Part shown: piece by piece, positions 35,761 through 44,455 of the stretch
Layout of the letters: every line of letters begins with the position of its first letter
How positions within the stretch are numbered: the stretch's first letter is position 1
DNA from: an uncultured Lachnospiraceae bacterium
GTDB lineage: Bacteria > Bacillota > Clostridia > Lachnospirales > Lachnospiraceae
NCBI GenBank assembly: GCA_947631625.1
Contig: CANRMA010000002.1
Location: 124,001-188,000, forward strand
Direction: 5' to 3'
DNA: 64,000 bases
Made by a program: the position numbers and the translations under genes
Notes under the pieces: model-generated
The model's database searches: none
What the model was told of the DNA's origin: nothing
What the model saw: the letters and a program-made list of their open reading frames with translations, nothing else

Positions 35761-36702
35761 ATGAGGAAAGAAGAGATCTTACATATTTTTCCGGACTTTA
35801 TGCGCCCTGTCTGGGAAAAGACGGCACAGAAAGCCGGGCGTGTACAGGAGATACGGCTGCGTGTTGACAGGCCGGTTACGATACTTATGGATAATGAAGA
35901 GTGGTTCCTTACAAAAGACGGGGAATTGTCCAAAGAGATGTTAAAGGCGCTTATAAGCAGTGAAAAAGAGCTTGAGGCGGTGCTTGAACACGTATGTCAT
36001 TATTCTGTTTATGCTTTTGCGGACGAGATAAGACAGGGATACATTACCGTCCCCGGCGGACACAGAATAGGCTTGTGCGGACAGGTCATTCCTGAAAACG
36101 ACGGCCGGATAAGAAATATAAAATACATCCGGTACTTAAATATACGTATAGCCCATGAGATAAAAGGCGTATCGGATAAGCTGCTTCCTTTTCTGTATAA
36201 GGATGGGGAAATCTTAAATACTCTGATAATTTCGCCGCCGGGGTGCGGAAAGACTACCATGCTCAGAGATCTGGCGCGCAACTGTTCGGAAGGAAATATT
36301 TACGGACAGGGCCGGAATGTGGCGGTGGTGGATGAACGGTCTGAAATTGCGGGAAGTTTTCTCGGTATACCGCAAAACGATGTGGGAGCGCGGACGGATG
36401 TAATGGATAACTGTCCTAAGCATGAAGGTATGATGATGCTCATTCGCTCTATGGCGCCTTCGGTGATAGCGGTTGACGAACTGGGAAGCGCAAAAGATGT
36501 GGAGGCGATGCAGCAGGCCATGCAGTGCGGCTGCAGGATGCTTGCGACCATCCACGGTTACAGTCTTGAAGAGGTGGGGGGAAAGGAATATATGAAAAAT
36601 GTATTAAAAGAAAAACTCTTCGGGAGATACATATTGTTGGGTAAAATAAATAACACATGTAATGTTATGGGGATATATGATAATGAGGGAAAATTATGCT
36701 GA
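35761..36702 (+). CDS. spoIIIAA: Stage III sporulation protein AA, ATPase
   Basis: 313 residues. It has the Walker A motif SPPGCGKTTMLRD and VVDERSEIAGSF, GARTDVMDNCPKHEGMMMLIRSMAPSVIAVDE for Walker B and arginine elements, as in secretion-type ATPases. In the mother cell it powers the SpoIIIA-SpoIIQ channel that feeds the forespore. First gene of an eight-gene operon. AAGGGGG lies upstream of the ATG. Confidence 0.95.
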   Translation: MRKEEILHIFPDFMRPVWEKTAQKAGRVQEIRLRVDRPVTILMDNEEWFLTKDGELSKEMLKALISSEKELEAVLEHVCHYSVYAFADEIRQGYITVPGGHRIGLCGQVIPENDGRIRNIKYIRYLNIRIAHEIKGVSDKLLPFLYKDGEILNTLIISPPGCGKTTMLRDLARNCSEGNIYGQGRNVAVVDERSEIAGSFLGIPQNDVGARTDVMDNCPKHEGMMMLIRSMAPSVIAVDELGSAKDVEAMQQAMQCGCRMLATIHGYSLEEVGGKEYMKNVLKEKLFGRYILLGKINNTCNVMGIYDNEGKLC

Positions 36703-37214
36703 AACTTGCAGGAATGATCTTATTAATGACGGGCTGCGTCGGTTTTGGCATAAATAAAGTATCCGAAGAGAAGCGGCGTATCCGGGAGCTCAGGGAGATA
36801 AAGAGAATGGTATTGCGTGTCAGGAGCGAAATTGTTTACGGAAAAAGGACTTTGCCCGAAATATGCCTTCTTCTTGGCCAATATGCAAAAGAGCCGTATA
36901 GTCAGGCATTTAGCAGGATTTTTCAGAGAATGGAAAAAAACGACGGCAGTGTTTTGCCGGATGTGTGGAAAGAAGAGCTTGGTTTATGTATGAAGGGACT
37001 TCCGCTAAAAGAAGAGGAAAAGGAAGTGATATTAAGCCTTCCCGACCGATCCGGGATAATGGACGAGAACGGACAGGCAGACAATACCGGACAATCCCTG
37101 GATATGATAGATGAACGCATACGGCGCGCGGAGTCGGAGTTTGAGGGCAAAAGCAGGGTGATACTGAGCATTAGCGTTATGTCAGGGTTTTTTATCATTA
37201 TTTTATTGCTATAA
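36696..37214 (+). CDS. spoIIIAB: Stage III sporulation protein AB
   Basis: 172 residues with a membrane segment at each end (LAGMILLMTGCVGFGIN and VILSISVMSGFFIIILLL) and a cytosolic helical domain between, including RELREIKRMVLRVRSEIVYGKRTLPEI. It resembles the GspF-like platform protein of secretion systems and is part of the SpoIIIA channel. It overlaps spoIIIAA by 7 bases. Confidence 0.95.
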   Translation: MLKLAGMILLMTGCVGFGINKVSEEKRRIRELREIKRMVLRVRSEIVYGKRTLPEICLLLGQYAKEPYSQAFSRIFQRMEKNDGSVLPDVWKEELGLCMKGLPLKEEEKEVILSLPDRSGIMDENGQADNTGQSLDMIDERIRRAESEFEGKSRVILSISVMSGFFIIILLL

Positions 37215-37232
37215 ACACATGAGGGGGAAAAA

Positions 37233-37427
37233 ATGGGTATCAGTCTTATTTTCAGAATTTCGGCAGTCGGTATATTGGTCACGATACTGTGTCAGGTATT
37301 AAAACACAGCGGAAGGGATGAACAGGCGTTTCTGGTGAGTCTTGCGGGGCTGATATTGGTGCTGACGTGGCTTGTGCCATATATATATGATCTGTTTACG
37401 ATGATACAGGATTTATTTTCAATATAA
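37233..37427 (+). CDS. spoIIIAC: Stage III sporulation protein AC
   Basis: 64 residues, two hydrophobic helices with VGILVTILCQVLKHSGRDEQAFLVSL between and within them, the standard SpoIIIAC form. A small channel membrane component. GAGGGGG is upstream. A 142-base gap with tandem palindromes separates it from spoIIIAD, unusual for this compact operon. Confidence 0.95.
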   Translation: MGISLIFRISAVGILVTILCQVLKHSGRDEQAFLVSLAGLILVLTWLVPYIYDLFTMIQDLFSI

Positions 37428-37431
37428 AAGG

Positions 37432-37549
37432 GAATTTTTTATCCTTAAAAATAATTTTTATCCTTAAAAAGAAATTTTATCTTTAAAATAATTTTTTATC
37501 CTTAAAAAGAATTTTTATCCTTAAAAAGAATGTTTCAGCCTTAAACATT
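37432..37549 (+). repeat. Six tandem 19-20-bp palindromic units between spoIIIAC and spoIIIAD
   Basis: Units of the form AATTTTTATCCTTAAAAAG follow one another from 37432 to about 37549, the last being degenerate. Each core TTTTTA-TCC-TTAAAAA is self-complementary. Located inside the operon, in the only sizeable gap of the first four genes. Confidence 0.85.
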
Positions 37550-37569
37550 GATTATGGAGGCGATCATGT

Positions 37570-37956
37570 ATGGATATTATCAAAATCGGTCTCATCGGGC
37601 TTATAGGGGTGATGATAGCCGTCTCCGTTAAGAACCATAAAGCGGAATACGGGGTTTATATCGGACTGGCCGTATGTCTGCTGATACTTAGCTATTCCGT
37701 AAATTATTTTACCAGGATACTTACAGGTATGGAAGAGCTTCAGACTTATCTTGGCGACGATCTTAGATATCTGTCGATCTTATTTAAGGCAGTAGGCGCC
37801 GCTTATGTGTGCGAATTCTGCTCGGGAATATGCAAAGATGCGGGATACGGCGGTATTGCGGGACAAGTTGAGACCATTGGGAAAATGTATATTCTTCTGA
37901 TAGGAATGCCCGTGCTGATGGTTCTGATGAAAAACATACAGAGCTTGGCCGGGTAA
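37570..37956 (+). CDS. spoIIIAD: Stage III sporulation protein AD
   Basis: 128 residues with about four hydrophobic segments; DIIKIGLIGLIGVMIAVSVKNHKAEYGVYIGLAVCL at the N-terminus and LGDDLRYLSILFKAVGAAYVCEFCSGICKDAGYGGIAGQVE are typical. A membrane subunit of the SpoIIIA channel. GGAGGCGATC precedes the ATG. Confidence 0.95.
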   Translation: MDIIKIGLIGLIGVMIAVSVKNHKAEYGVYIGLAVCLLILSYSVNYFTRILTGMEELQTYLGDDLRYLSILFKAVGAAYVCEFCSGICKDAGYGGIAGQVETIGKMYILLIGMPVLMVLMKNIQSLAG

Positions 37957-37979
37957 ATTAAGAGGCGGGCTGTGCTGGA

Positions 37980-39281
37980 ATGAAAGGTATATATGATTAT
38001 GTCAAAAAAACAATTTTAAGAAAAACAATTTTAAGAAAAACAATTTTAAGAAAAGCGATTTTAATAAAAACACTTGTTATTATATTCTTTCCGGTAATTG
38101 CCGTCAGTGTGGCGGCTCCGCTGAGTGTCAAAGCCTCTGAGGCGGACGAGCGTCTGAAAGAAGAGGATTTGGGCAGTACGGATGAAGGTCGGTATGAAGC
38201 AGGTCAGTATGAAGCAGGTCCGGGCAGTGTGGATGAAATCTGGCAGGAAACGGATCTGGAAGCTGCAAATGAAGCTCTGCGGGAGTTGTTTCCGGAGTAT
38301 CATTTTGATGGAAAACAGGTGTTATCTTTAATTATGGAAGGAAAGATACTAAAGGCGGTGGGCGAACTGGCATCAGGTTTAAAAGAAGCCTTTGTCGCGC
38401 ATATAGACGAAATAAGAACCTTATTTGCCATGATCCTTATACTTGGAGTCAGCGCCGCTTTATTTTCTGATTTTGCCGATGTATTTCAGAGCAGACAGGT
38501 ATCCGACATAGCTTTTTATCTGGTGTATCTGCTGCTTATCGCGGTCCTGCTCAAAGTGTTTGGGAACGCTGCCGATATTGTCAGGCAAATGTTAAATCAG
38601 GTTATAACTTTTGTGCAGGCGCTTATCCCGACTTTTTTGATCACTGTCGGAACAGCGGCAGGAGCGGCTTCGGCGGCGGCATATTATCAGATGTTTTTCC
38701 TTGTGATCTATATAATTGAGAGGTGTTATTTGTCCATTATATTTCCGATGATAAATTGTTATATCCTTCTCAGCATTATAAACGGGGTCTGGACGGAAGA
38801 AAAACTGAATATGCTGCTTGAATTATTGGAAAAGATCATAGGCGGCTGTATTAAAATAACAGTTGGTATTATAACCGGCGTGGGAGTTCTGCAGTCGATG
38901 ATAGCGCCTGTTATGGATGCGTTGGAAACTTCGGCGCTGAAAAAAGCGGTATCGGCAATCCCTGCGATCGGAGATCTTACCGAAGGAATGTTTGAAATGG
39001 TCTTAGGTTCTGCGGTTCTTATAAAAAACAGCATAGGAATATACATAACAATTGTTATGATATTTGTATGCATACTCCCGCTGTTTAAGATATTACTTCT
39101 GGCTGCGGTACTTAAGCTTGGGGCGGCGCTTATAGGGATAGTGAGTGATAAGAGAATGACAAATTGTGCAAATCATGTCGGGGACGGCAGTCTTATGTTG
39201 TTAAAGATGGCTGTATCGGCAATGGCGCTTTTTATAATATGCATAGCCATAGCCGCATGTTCGACAAACCGGGGGATGTAA
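37980..39281 (+). CDS. spoIIIAE: Stage III sporulation protein AE with repeated basic N-terminal extension
   Basis: 433 residues, longer than the usual 390-400. The N-terminus has three KTILR repeats before a signal-like hydrophobic stretch (LVIIFFPVIAVSVAAPLSVKA) and a second small repeat (RYEAG/QYEAG). The conserved part starts near residue 95 with about seven membrane helices (LFAMILILGVSAALFSDFA, SAAAYYQMFFLVIYIIERC). It is the largest membrane protein of the channel complex. The last codons overlap spoIIIAF as TAATG. Confidence 0.95.
   Translation: MKGIYDYVKKTILRKTILRKTILRKAILIKTLVIIFFPVIAVSVAAPLSVKASEADERLKEEDLGSTDEGRYEAGQYEAGPGSVDEIWQETDLEAANEALRELFPEYHFDGKQVLSLIMEGKILKAVGELASGLKEAFVAHIDEIRTLFAMILILGVSAALFSDFADVFQSRQVSDIAFYLVYLLLIAVLLKVFGNAADIVRQMLNQVITFVQALIPTFLITVGTAAGAASAAAYYQMFFLVIYIIERCYLSIIFPMINCYILLSIINGVWTEEKLNMLLELLEKIIGGCIKITVGIITGVGVLQSMIAPVMDALETSALKKAVSAIPAIGDLTEGMFEMVLGSAVLIKNSIGIYITIVMIFVCILPLFKILLLAAVLKLGAALIGIVSDKRMTNCANHVGDGSLMLLKMAVSAMALFIICIAIAACSTNRGM
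38006..38065 (+). repeat. 15-bp tandem repeats in the 5' end of spoIIIAE
   Basis: AAAAACAATTTTAAG occurs three times in a row (38006-38050), followed by a diverged copy (38051-38065). In frame it encodes KTILR units, lengthening the cytosolic basic segment before the first hydrophobic stretch. Confidence 0.85.
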
Positions 39282-40066
39282 TGGATGCATTAACAGCTTT
39301 GATCGCAAGGATAGGGATCTTTATGATAGCGGCGCAGGCCGTTATCCATTTCGCGCCGGCTGAAAAGTATGCGAAATACATAAAGCTCATAGCCGGCATT
39401 ATGATACTTGTACAGTTTTTGGGACCTGTATACAAACTGATGGGAGGGATGGAAGATGAATTAAGCAGCGCCTTTACGGATGCATATGAAAAGACGGATG
39501 GCGGATTGTTCGGAGAAGATGATAATTATAATGCAGCCGCGCTGAATAAAAGCATTATAAACAATATTGAAGAGGAAATTAAATCAAGATTAAACAATGA
39601 TATTTCTGATGAGGGATACTATGTTATAAAGGCGGAAATCGAGCTTGACGGATATGGCAGCGGGAATTTGAAAACGGAGTATGGTTCTTATAACGGACAA
39701 AATAACAGTAGTTATGAAAAGTACAGACTAAATAAGATAAAAGTAACCGTGAAAAGTGCAGCCGGCCGCGAAAGCGCGGAAAGTTATAATGAAAGCAGCG
39801 TCGCGGATTCGGATGGCGGCAGCGCGGAAAGCAGCAGCGCGGGCAGCGATGGGGACGGAAACGGTATTTTTGTGAAAACGGATAAAATATCGGTTGACCG
39901 TATAGATATCGACGGGAGCGGGGATAAAGAAAAAGAGACCGGTCCTGTCGGCGACGATGCAGAAGCGCCTGATGATGAGCAGGCTTTAAAGGATATGCTT
40001 AGGGAAAGATTCTGCGCTGTGCTTAGGGTCGATGAAGAGTGTATGGAGGTTAGCATATATGGATAA
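39281..40066 (+). CDS. spoIIIAF: Stage III sporulation protein AF
   Basis: 261 residues from ATG 39281, which overlaps the spoIIIAE stop; a longer frame from 39164 would lie inside spoIIIAE. Two N-terminal membrane helices (LTALIARIGIFMIAAQAVIHF, LIAGIMILVQFLGPVY) are followed by a soluble ring-forming-like domain. A Ser/Gly/Asp-rich linker (about residues 165-240) ends in the conserved LRERFCAVLRVDEECMEVSIYG. Confidence 0.9.
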   Translation: MDALTALIARIGIFMIAAQAVIHFAPAEKYAKYIKLIAGIMILVQFLGPVYKLMGGMEDELSSAFTDAYEKTDGGLFGEDDNYNAAALNKSIINNIEEEIKSRLNNDISDEGYYVIKAEIELDGYGSGNLKTEYGSYNGQNNSSYEKYRLNKIKVTVKSAAGRESAESYNESSVADSDGGSAESSSAGSDGDGNGIFVKTDKISVDRIDIDGSGDKEKETGPVGDDAEAPDDEQALKDMLRERFCAVLRVDEECMEVSIYG

Positions 40067-40736
40067 GGTAAGTAAACTGCCGACCGGACTTATTAATAAA
40101 ATAACAGGTGATACTAAACATAATATTAAGCTTAGAAAAGACCAGCTGCTTATTATGATCCTGTCGGGAATTTTGTTATGTATCATAGCGCTTCCGGTTA
40201 AAGATAACGGAAAAAATAATTCCGATAAGTCCGGTATATCGGACAGAGTTTCTGATATAGTTGAAAAAAGCGGAAAGACGGAAGACGAAGATGCTTTTTC
40301 ACGGATGCCGGATACAGATTATGATCTCTCATATGCGAGTTACTGGGAAGATAAACTTGAGGATTCCCTAAGCCGCATTGAGGGCGCGGGAGATGTCGAG
40401 GTACTTATTACTCTGAGAGAATCGGAAGAAAGAATACTGGAGAAAGATGAGCCTGTCAATGTGAGCGAGACTTTGGAAACGGATGCCGAAGGCGGCAGCA
40501 GAACAGTCAGGGAAGTACATAAAGAGACCGCTACGGTATATACCGTCAATGACGACGGACAGAATGTTCCTTATGTGAGCAAGATAATACAGCCTGTGGT
40601 GGAAGGCGTGGTTGTGATCGCAGGCGGGGGAGATTCGGCTGTTGTAAAAGAAAATATTATTGAGACAATACAGGTATTATTTTCCGTTGATGCGAATAAG
40701 ATAAGAGTAGTAAAAGGGAAATCCAATAAAAATTAA
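40059..40736 (+). CDS. spoIIIAG: Stage III sporulation protein AG
   Basis: 225 residues from ATG 40059, overlapping spoIIIAF by 8 bases. One membrane helix (QLLIMILSGILLCIIALPV), then the ring-building motif domain with YWEDKLEDSLSRIEGAGDVEVLITLRESEE and VVEGVVVIAGGGDSAVVKENIIETIQVLFSVDANKIRVVKG. Homologs assemble a large ring in the space between the two membranes. Confidence 0.95.
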   Translation: MDKVSKLPTGLINKITGDTKHNIKLRKDQLLIMILSGILLCIIALPVKDNGKNNSDKSGISDRVSDIVEKSGKTEDEDAFSRMPDTDYDLSYASYWEDKLEDSLSRIEGAGDVEVLITLRESEERILEKDEPVNVSETLETDAEGGSRTVREVHKETATVYTVNDDGQNVPYVSKIIQPVVEGVVVIAGGGDSAVVKENIIETIQVLFSVDANKIRVVKGKSNKN

Positions 40737-40749
40737 AGGGGAGAATGAC

Positions 40750-41457
40750 TTGAAAAATATGATCAAGAAGAATCAGGTGATGATAACTGCCCTGGCGATA
40801 ATGATCGCAGTCGCAGGATACCTGAATTTCGCAGGAACAAAAGTAACGGATGAGGAAATTCTTACGGTAAACGGAGAGATAGATACGGACGATATGGGTA
40901 ATATCGACGTGGCAAATGAAGATACCGATTACAGCGCATTGTTGGACTTGTCGGATGAGGATATTGAACAGACTTCAGGCGATATACCAAGTCTGGACAG
41001 CGACGTGGAGGTAATAAGCCAGGATACGGCGGAGGAAGCTGCGGAAGAGGTGCTTGGAGAGACGGAAACGCCGGGAGAGGCCGTATTTACATCTTCCACA
41101 GGCACATCGGCTTTATCGGGAGCCAAGCTGCAGAAGGAGCAGACAAGAGCGCAGAATAAGGAGACCCTTTTAGAACTGATCAATAACGCCAACGTAAGCG
41201 AAACGCAGAAGCAGGAAGCAGTAAACAGCATGATCTCACTTACGGACATTGCGGAGAAAGAGACTGCGGCGGAGATCCTTCTTGAAGCCAAGGGCTTTTC
41301 GGACGCCATAGTCAGTATTGACGGCGATACCGTGGACGTAGTGGTGAATACGGCAGAGTTAAGCGAGGCGCAACGCGCGCAGATTGAAGACATAATAATA
41401 CGTAAGACAGGCGTAAGCGCCGATTCAATAGTGATAAGCACAGTTAATTCAAAATAG
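40750..41457 (+). CDS. spoIIIAH: Stage III sporulation protein AH
   Basis: 235 residues. The start is TTG at 40750, 6 bases after AAAGGGGAG; an ATG at 40759 is too far from it. One N-terminal membrane helix (VMITALAIMIAVAGYLNF) is followed by an acidic stretch and the conserved QKQEAVNSMISLTDIAEKETAAEILLEAKGFSDAIVSI region that interacts with SpoIIQ from the forespore. Last gene of the operon. Confidence 0.95.
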   Translation: MKNMIKKNQVMITALAIMIAVAGYLNFAGTKVTDEEILTVNGEIDTDDMGNIDVANEDTDYSALLDLSDEDIEQTSGDIPSLDSDVEVISQDTAEEAAEEVLGETETPGEAVFTSSTGTSALSGAKLQKEQTRAQNKETLLELINNANVSETQKQEAVNSMISLTDIAEKETAAEILLEAKGFSDAIVSIDGDTVDVVVNTAELSEAQRAQIEDIIIRKTGVSADSIVISTVNSK

Positions 41458-41589
41458 TGCATAATTTATTAATTCATGATACAATAAACTCAGGACGGAC
41501 AACATGAGTCCCAAGAATTACGTCGCAATTCTATACCGGAAGGATTTAAAGTGTTCGCTTTAAGCGGCGGAGCGTTAAGGAGGCATAAG

Positions 41590-42741
41590 ATGAAGAGAGT
41601 TTTTCTGATTGTACTGGACAGCTTTGGGATAGGAGAAATGGAAGATGCGGCGGATTATGGTGATAAAGGCACTAATACCATTAGATCCGTATCTTCCAGT
41701 TCTTATTTTGATATGCCCAACATGGGCAGAATGGGACTTTTCAATATTGACGGAGTAGACTGCGGGGCTAAGGTTTCTGCTCCTGCCGCGAGGATAGCGC
41801 GAATGAAGGAAGCTTCCAGGGGGAAAGATACAACCATAGGCCACTGGGAAATTGCGGGAATAATATCCAAGGATCCTCTTCCTGTTTATCCCAACGGTTT
41901 CCCTAAGGAGATCATTGACCGTTTTAGTGAGATGACGGGGAGAGGAGTATTATGCAATCGTCCCTACTCCGGCACAGAGGTTATCAAAGACTATGGCGAT
42001 GAGCATGTAAAAAGCGGAAAGCTTATCGTTTATACGTCAGCGGACAGCGTTTTTCAGATCGCCGCGCATGAAGATGTCGTTCCGGTGGAAACTCTGTACG
42101 AATATTGTCGTATGGCGAGGAAGCTGCTTACCGTAGAGCATGGCGTAGGAAGAGTCATTGCGAGACCTTTTATTGGAGAAAACGGTAATTATGCGAGAAC
42201 CGCAAGGAGGCATGATTTTTCATTGGAGCCGCCGGCAGTTACAATGTTGGATCAACTTAGCGCTGCGGGCAAGAGCGTTATTTCTATAGGAAAGATATAT
42301 GATATCTTTGCCGGGAAAGGGATCACGGAATATACCTATACCAAGGGAAATGAAGAGGGAATAGAAAAAACGATCGAATATATGGACAAGGACTTTGAAG
42401 GTTTATGCTTTGTAAATCTGGTGGATTATGATATGCTTTACGGGCACAGGAACGATATTGACGGGTACGCCAAGGCCTTAAGTTATTTTGATGGGAAACT
42501 TCCGGAAATCTGCGCAGGACTGCGTAAAGACGATATACTTATGATAACGGCGGATCACGGCTGCGATCCGGGATATACGGTATCTACCGACCATTCAAGG
42601 GAACATACTCCCTTTATAATGTATGGAGCAGGGGTGGCTCCGGCCAATCTGGGAACAAGGGCTTCATTTTCTGACATTGGTGTCACAATTTTGGACTATT
42701 TCGGAATAAAACCTGAAATTGAAGGGAGTTCCATGCTCTGA
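41590..42741 (+). CDS. deoB: Phosphopentomutase
   Basis: 383 residues from ATG 41590 (AAGGAGG upstream); an upstream frame start at 41551 is rejected. It has VLDSFGIGEMEDAADYGDKGTNT (metal ligand Asp), ASRGKDTTIGHWEI with the phosphorylated Thr, and ADHGCDPG plus STDHSREHTPF for metal binding, as in alkaline-phosphatase-fold mutases. It converts (deoxy)ribose-1-phosphate to the 5-phosphate in nucleoside salvage. No deoxyribose operon partners are adjacent, so it appears to stand alone after the spoIIIA operon. Confidence 0.95.
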   Translation: MKRVFLIVLDSFGIGEMEDAADYGDKGTNTIRSVSSSSYFDMPNMGRMGLFNIDGVDCGAKVSAPAARIARMKEASRGKDTTIGHWEIAGIISKDPLPVYPNGFPKEIIDRFSEMTGRGVLCNRPYSGTEVIKDYGDEHVKSGKLIVYTSADSVFQIAAHEDVVPVETLYEYCRMARKLLTVEHGVGRVIARPFIGENGNYARTARRHDFSLEPPAVTMLDQLSAAGKSVISIGKIYDIFAGKGITEYTYTKGNEEGIEKTIEYMDKDFEGLCFVNLVDYDMLYGHRNDIDGYAKALSYFDGKLPEICAGLRKDDILMITADHGCDPGYTVSTDHSREHTPFIMYGAGVAPANLGTRASFSDIGVTILDYFGIKPEIEGSSML

Positions 42742-42795
42742 TCACATGCAGGGCAAAATCGTAATAAGATTTACTGATATATGGAGGATAAGAAC

Positions 42796-44388
42796 GTGGG
42801 CAATTATGCAGACGAAATTAACAGAAGAAGGACTTTTGCCATAATATCTCATCCCGATGCGGGAAAGACGACTTTAACGGAGAAGTTCCTTTTATACGGA
42901 GGAGCCATCAATCTGGCAGGCAGCGTAAAAGGAAAGGCGACTGCCAGACATGCGGTATCAGACTGGATGGCAATTGAGAAAGAGAGAGGAATTTCGGTAA
43001 CATCATCCGTATTACAGTTTGAGTATGACGGTTTTTGCATAAATATACTGGATACGCCGGGACATCAGGATTTCTCTGAGGATACTTACAGAACGTTAAT
43101 GGCTGCGGATTCGGCCGTTATGGTCATAGATGCGTCGAAGGGCGTTGAGGCCCAGACCAGAAAACTTTTTAAAGTGTGCGTCATGCGCAAGATTCCCATT
43201 TTCACTTTTATAAACAAAATGGACAGGGACGCGAACGATACATTTGAGCTTCTGGACGATATAGAAAAAGAATTGGGAATAGCGACTTGCCCCGTCAACT
43301 GGCCCATAGGTTCCGGAAAGGCTTTTAAAGGGGTATATGACAGGGAAACCAAAAGCGTAGTTACTTATTCGGACACCGAAAAAGGAACCAAAGAGGGACA
43401 TGCTACAGTGATACCTGTCAGCGAACAGGACATGCTCCTGTCATATATAGGCGATGAGGCTAAGGAGAAGCTGACTGATGAGATCGATCTTTTAGACGGG
43501 GCAAGCGCCGAATTCGATCTTCAAAAGGTACGCGCCGGAGAACTGACGCCCGTGTTCTTTGGATCGGCGCTGACAAATTTCGGTGTTGAGATATTTTTGA
43601 AGCATTTTCTTAAAATGACGACAGCTCCGCTTCCAAGGAAGGCCGATGTGGGACTTATAGATCCCGTGGAAAATGAATTTTCGGCGTTTGTGTTTAAAAT
43701 TCAGGCCAATATGAATAAGGCGCACAGAGACAGGATCGCGTTTATGCGCATCTGTTCCGGCAAATATGATTCCGCCATGGAAGTTAAGCATGTACAGGGA
43801 GCCAAGGTTATGAAACTGTCCCAACCGCAGCAGATCATGGCGGACGAGCGTAAGATACTTACGGAAGCTTATGCGGGCGATATAATCGGAGTATTTGATC
43901 CGGGAGTTTTTTCTATCGGGGATACTCTCTGTATGCCCAAAGAGCAGTTTACGTATGAGGGAATACCTACCTTTGCGCCTGAACATTTTGCGAGGGTCAG
44001 ACAGGTCGATACCATGAAGAGAAAACAGTTTATTAAGGGAATTACCCAGATTGCGCAGGAGGGCGCGATACAGATATTTCAGGAATTCAATACGGGAATG
44101 GAAGAAATAATCGTAGGCGTTGTAGGCGTGCTTCAGTTCGATGTCTTAAAATACCGTCTGGAGAATGAATATAATGTAGAGATCCGTCTGGAAAATCTGC
44201 CTTATGAGTATATACGATGGATCGAAAATAAGGATATTGATCCGGACAAGCTTACGGGCACCTCTGATATGAAGAAAATTAAAGATTTAAAAGGTGATCC
44301 GCTGCTTTTGTTCATAAATCAGTGGAGCATAGGCATGACGCTTGAGCGTAATGAAGGATTGGTACTGTCTGAATTCGGTAAAAATTAG
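42796..44388 (+). CDS. prfC: Peptide chain release factor 3
   Basis: 530 residues. GTG 42796 is favoured because GGAGG lies 8 bases before it; the in-frame ATG at 42781 contains that motif and has none upstream. It has G1 ISHPDAGKTTLTEKFL, DTPGHQDFSEDTYRT, NKMDRD, a type-2 beta domain and the RF3 C-terminal domain (GILQFDVLKYRLENEYNVEI-like). RF3 is a GTPase that removes RF1 and RF2 from ribosomes after termination. Confidence 0.95.
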   Translation: MGNYADEINRRRTFAIISHPDAGKTTLTEKFLLYGGAINLAGSVKGKATARHAVSDWMAIEKERGISVTSSVLQFEYDGFCINILDTPGHQDFSEDTYRTLMAADSAVMVIDASKGVEAQTRKLFKVCVMRKIPIFTFINKMDRDANDTFELLDDIEKELGIATCPVNWPIGSGKAFKGVYDRETKSVVTYSDTEKGTKEGHATVIPVSEQDMLLSYIGDEAKEKLTDEIDLLDGASAEFDLQKVRAGELTPVFFGSALTNFGVEIFLKHFLKMTTAPLPRKADVGLIDPVENEFSAFVFKIQANMNKAHRDRIAFMRICSGKYDSAMEVKHVQGAKVMKLSQPQQIMADERKILTEAYAGDIIGVFDPGVFSIGDTLCMPKEQFTYEGIPTFAPEHFARVRQVDTMKRKQFIKGITQIAQEGAIQIFQEFNTGMEEIIVGVVGVLQFDVLKYRLENEYNVEIRLENLPYEYIRWIENKDIDPDKLTGTSDMKKIKDLKGDPLLLFINQWSIGMTLERNEGLVLSEFGKN

Positions 44389-44455
44389 GGTCCTGTTTTC
44401 CTTCATTATGAAAAGGTCTGACTGAGCGGACGCCAAAACGGCAGAAGGTGATTTG

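Noticed and set aside
37432-37549. Tandem repeats as a CRISPR array
   Set aside because: Units are too short and lack unique spacers.
39164-39280. Upstream extension of spoIIIAF
   Set aside because: It overlaps the conserved end of spoIIIAE; the family start is ATG 39281.
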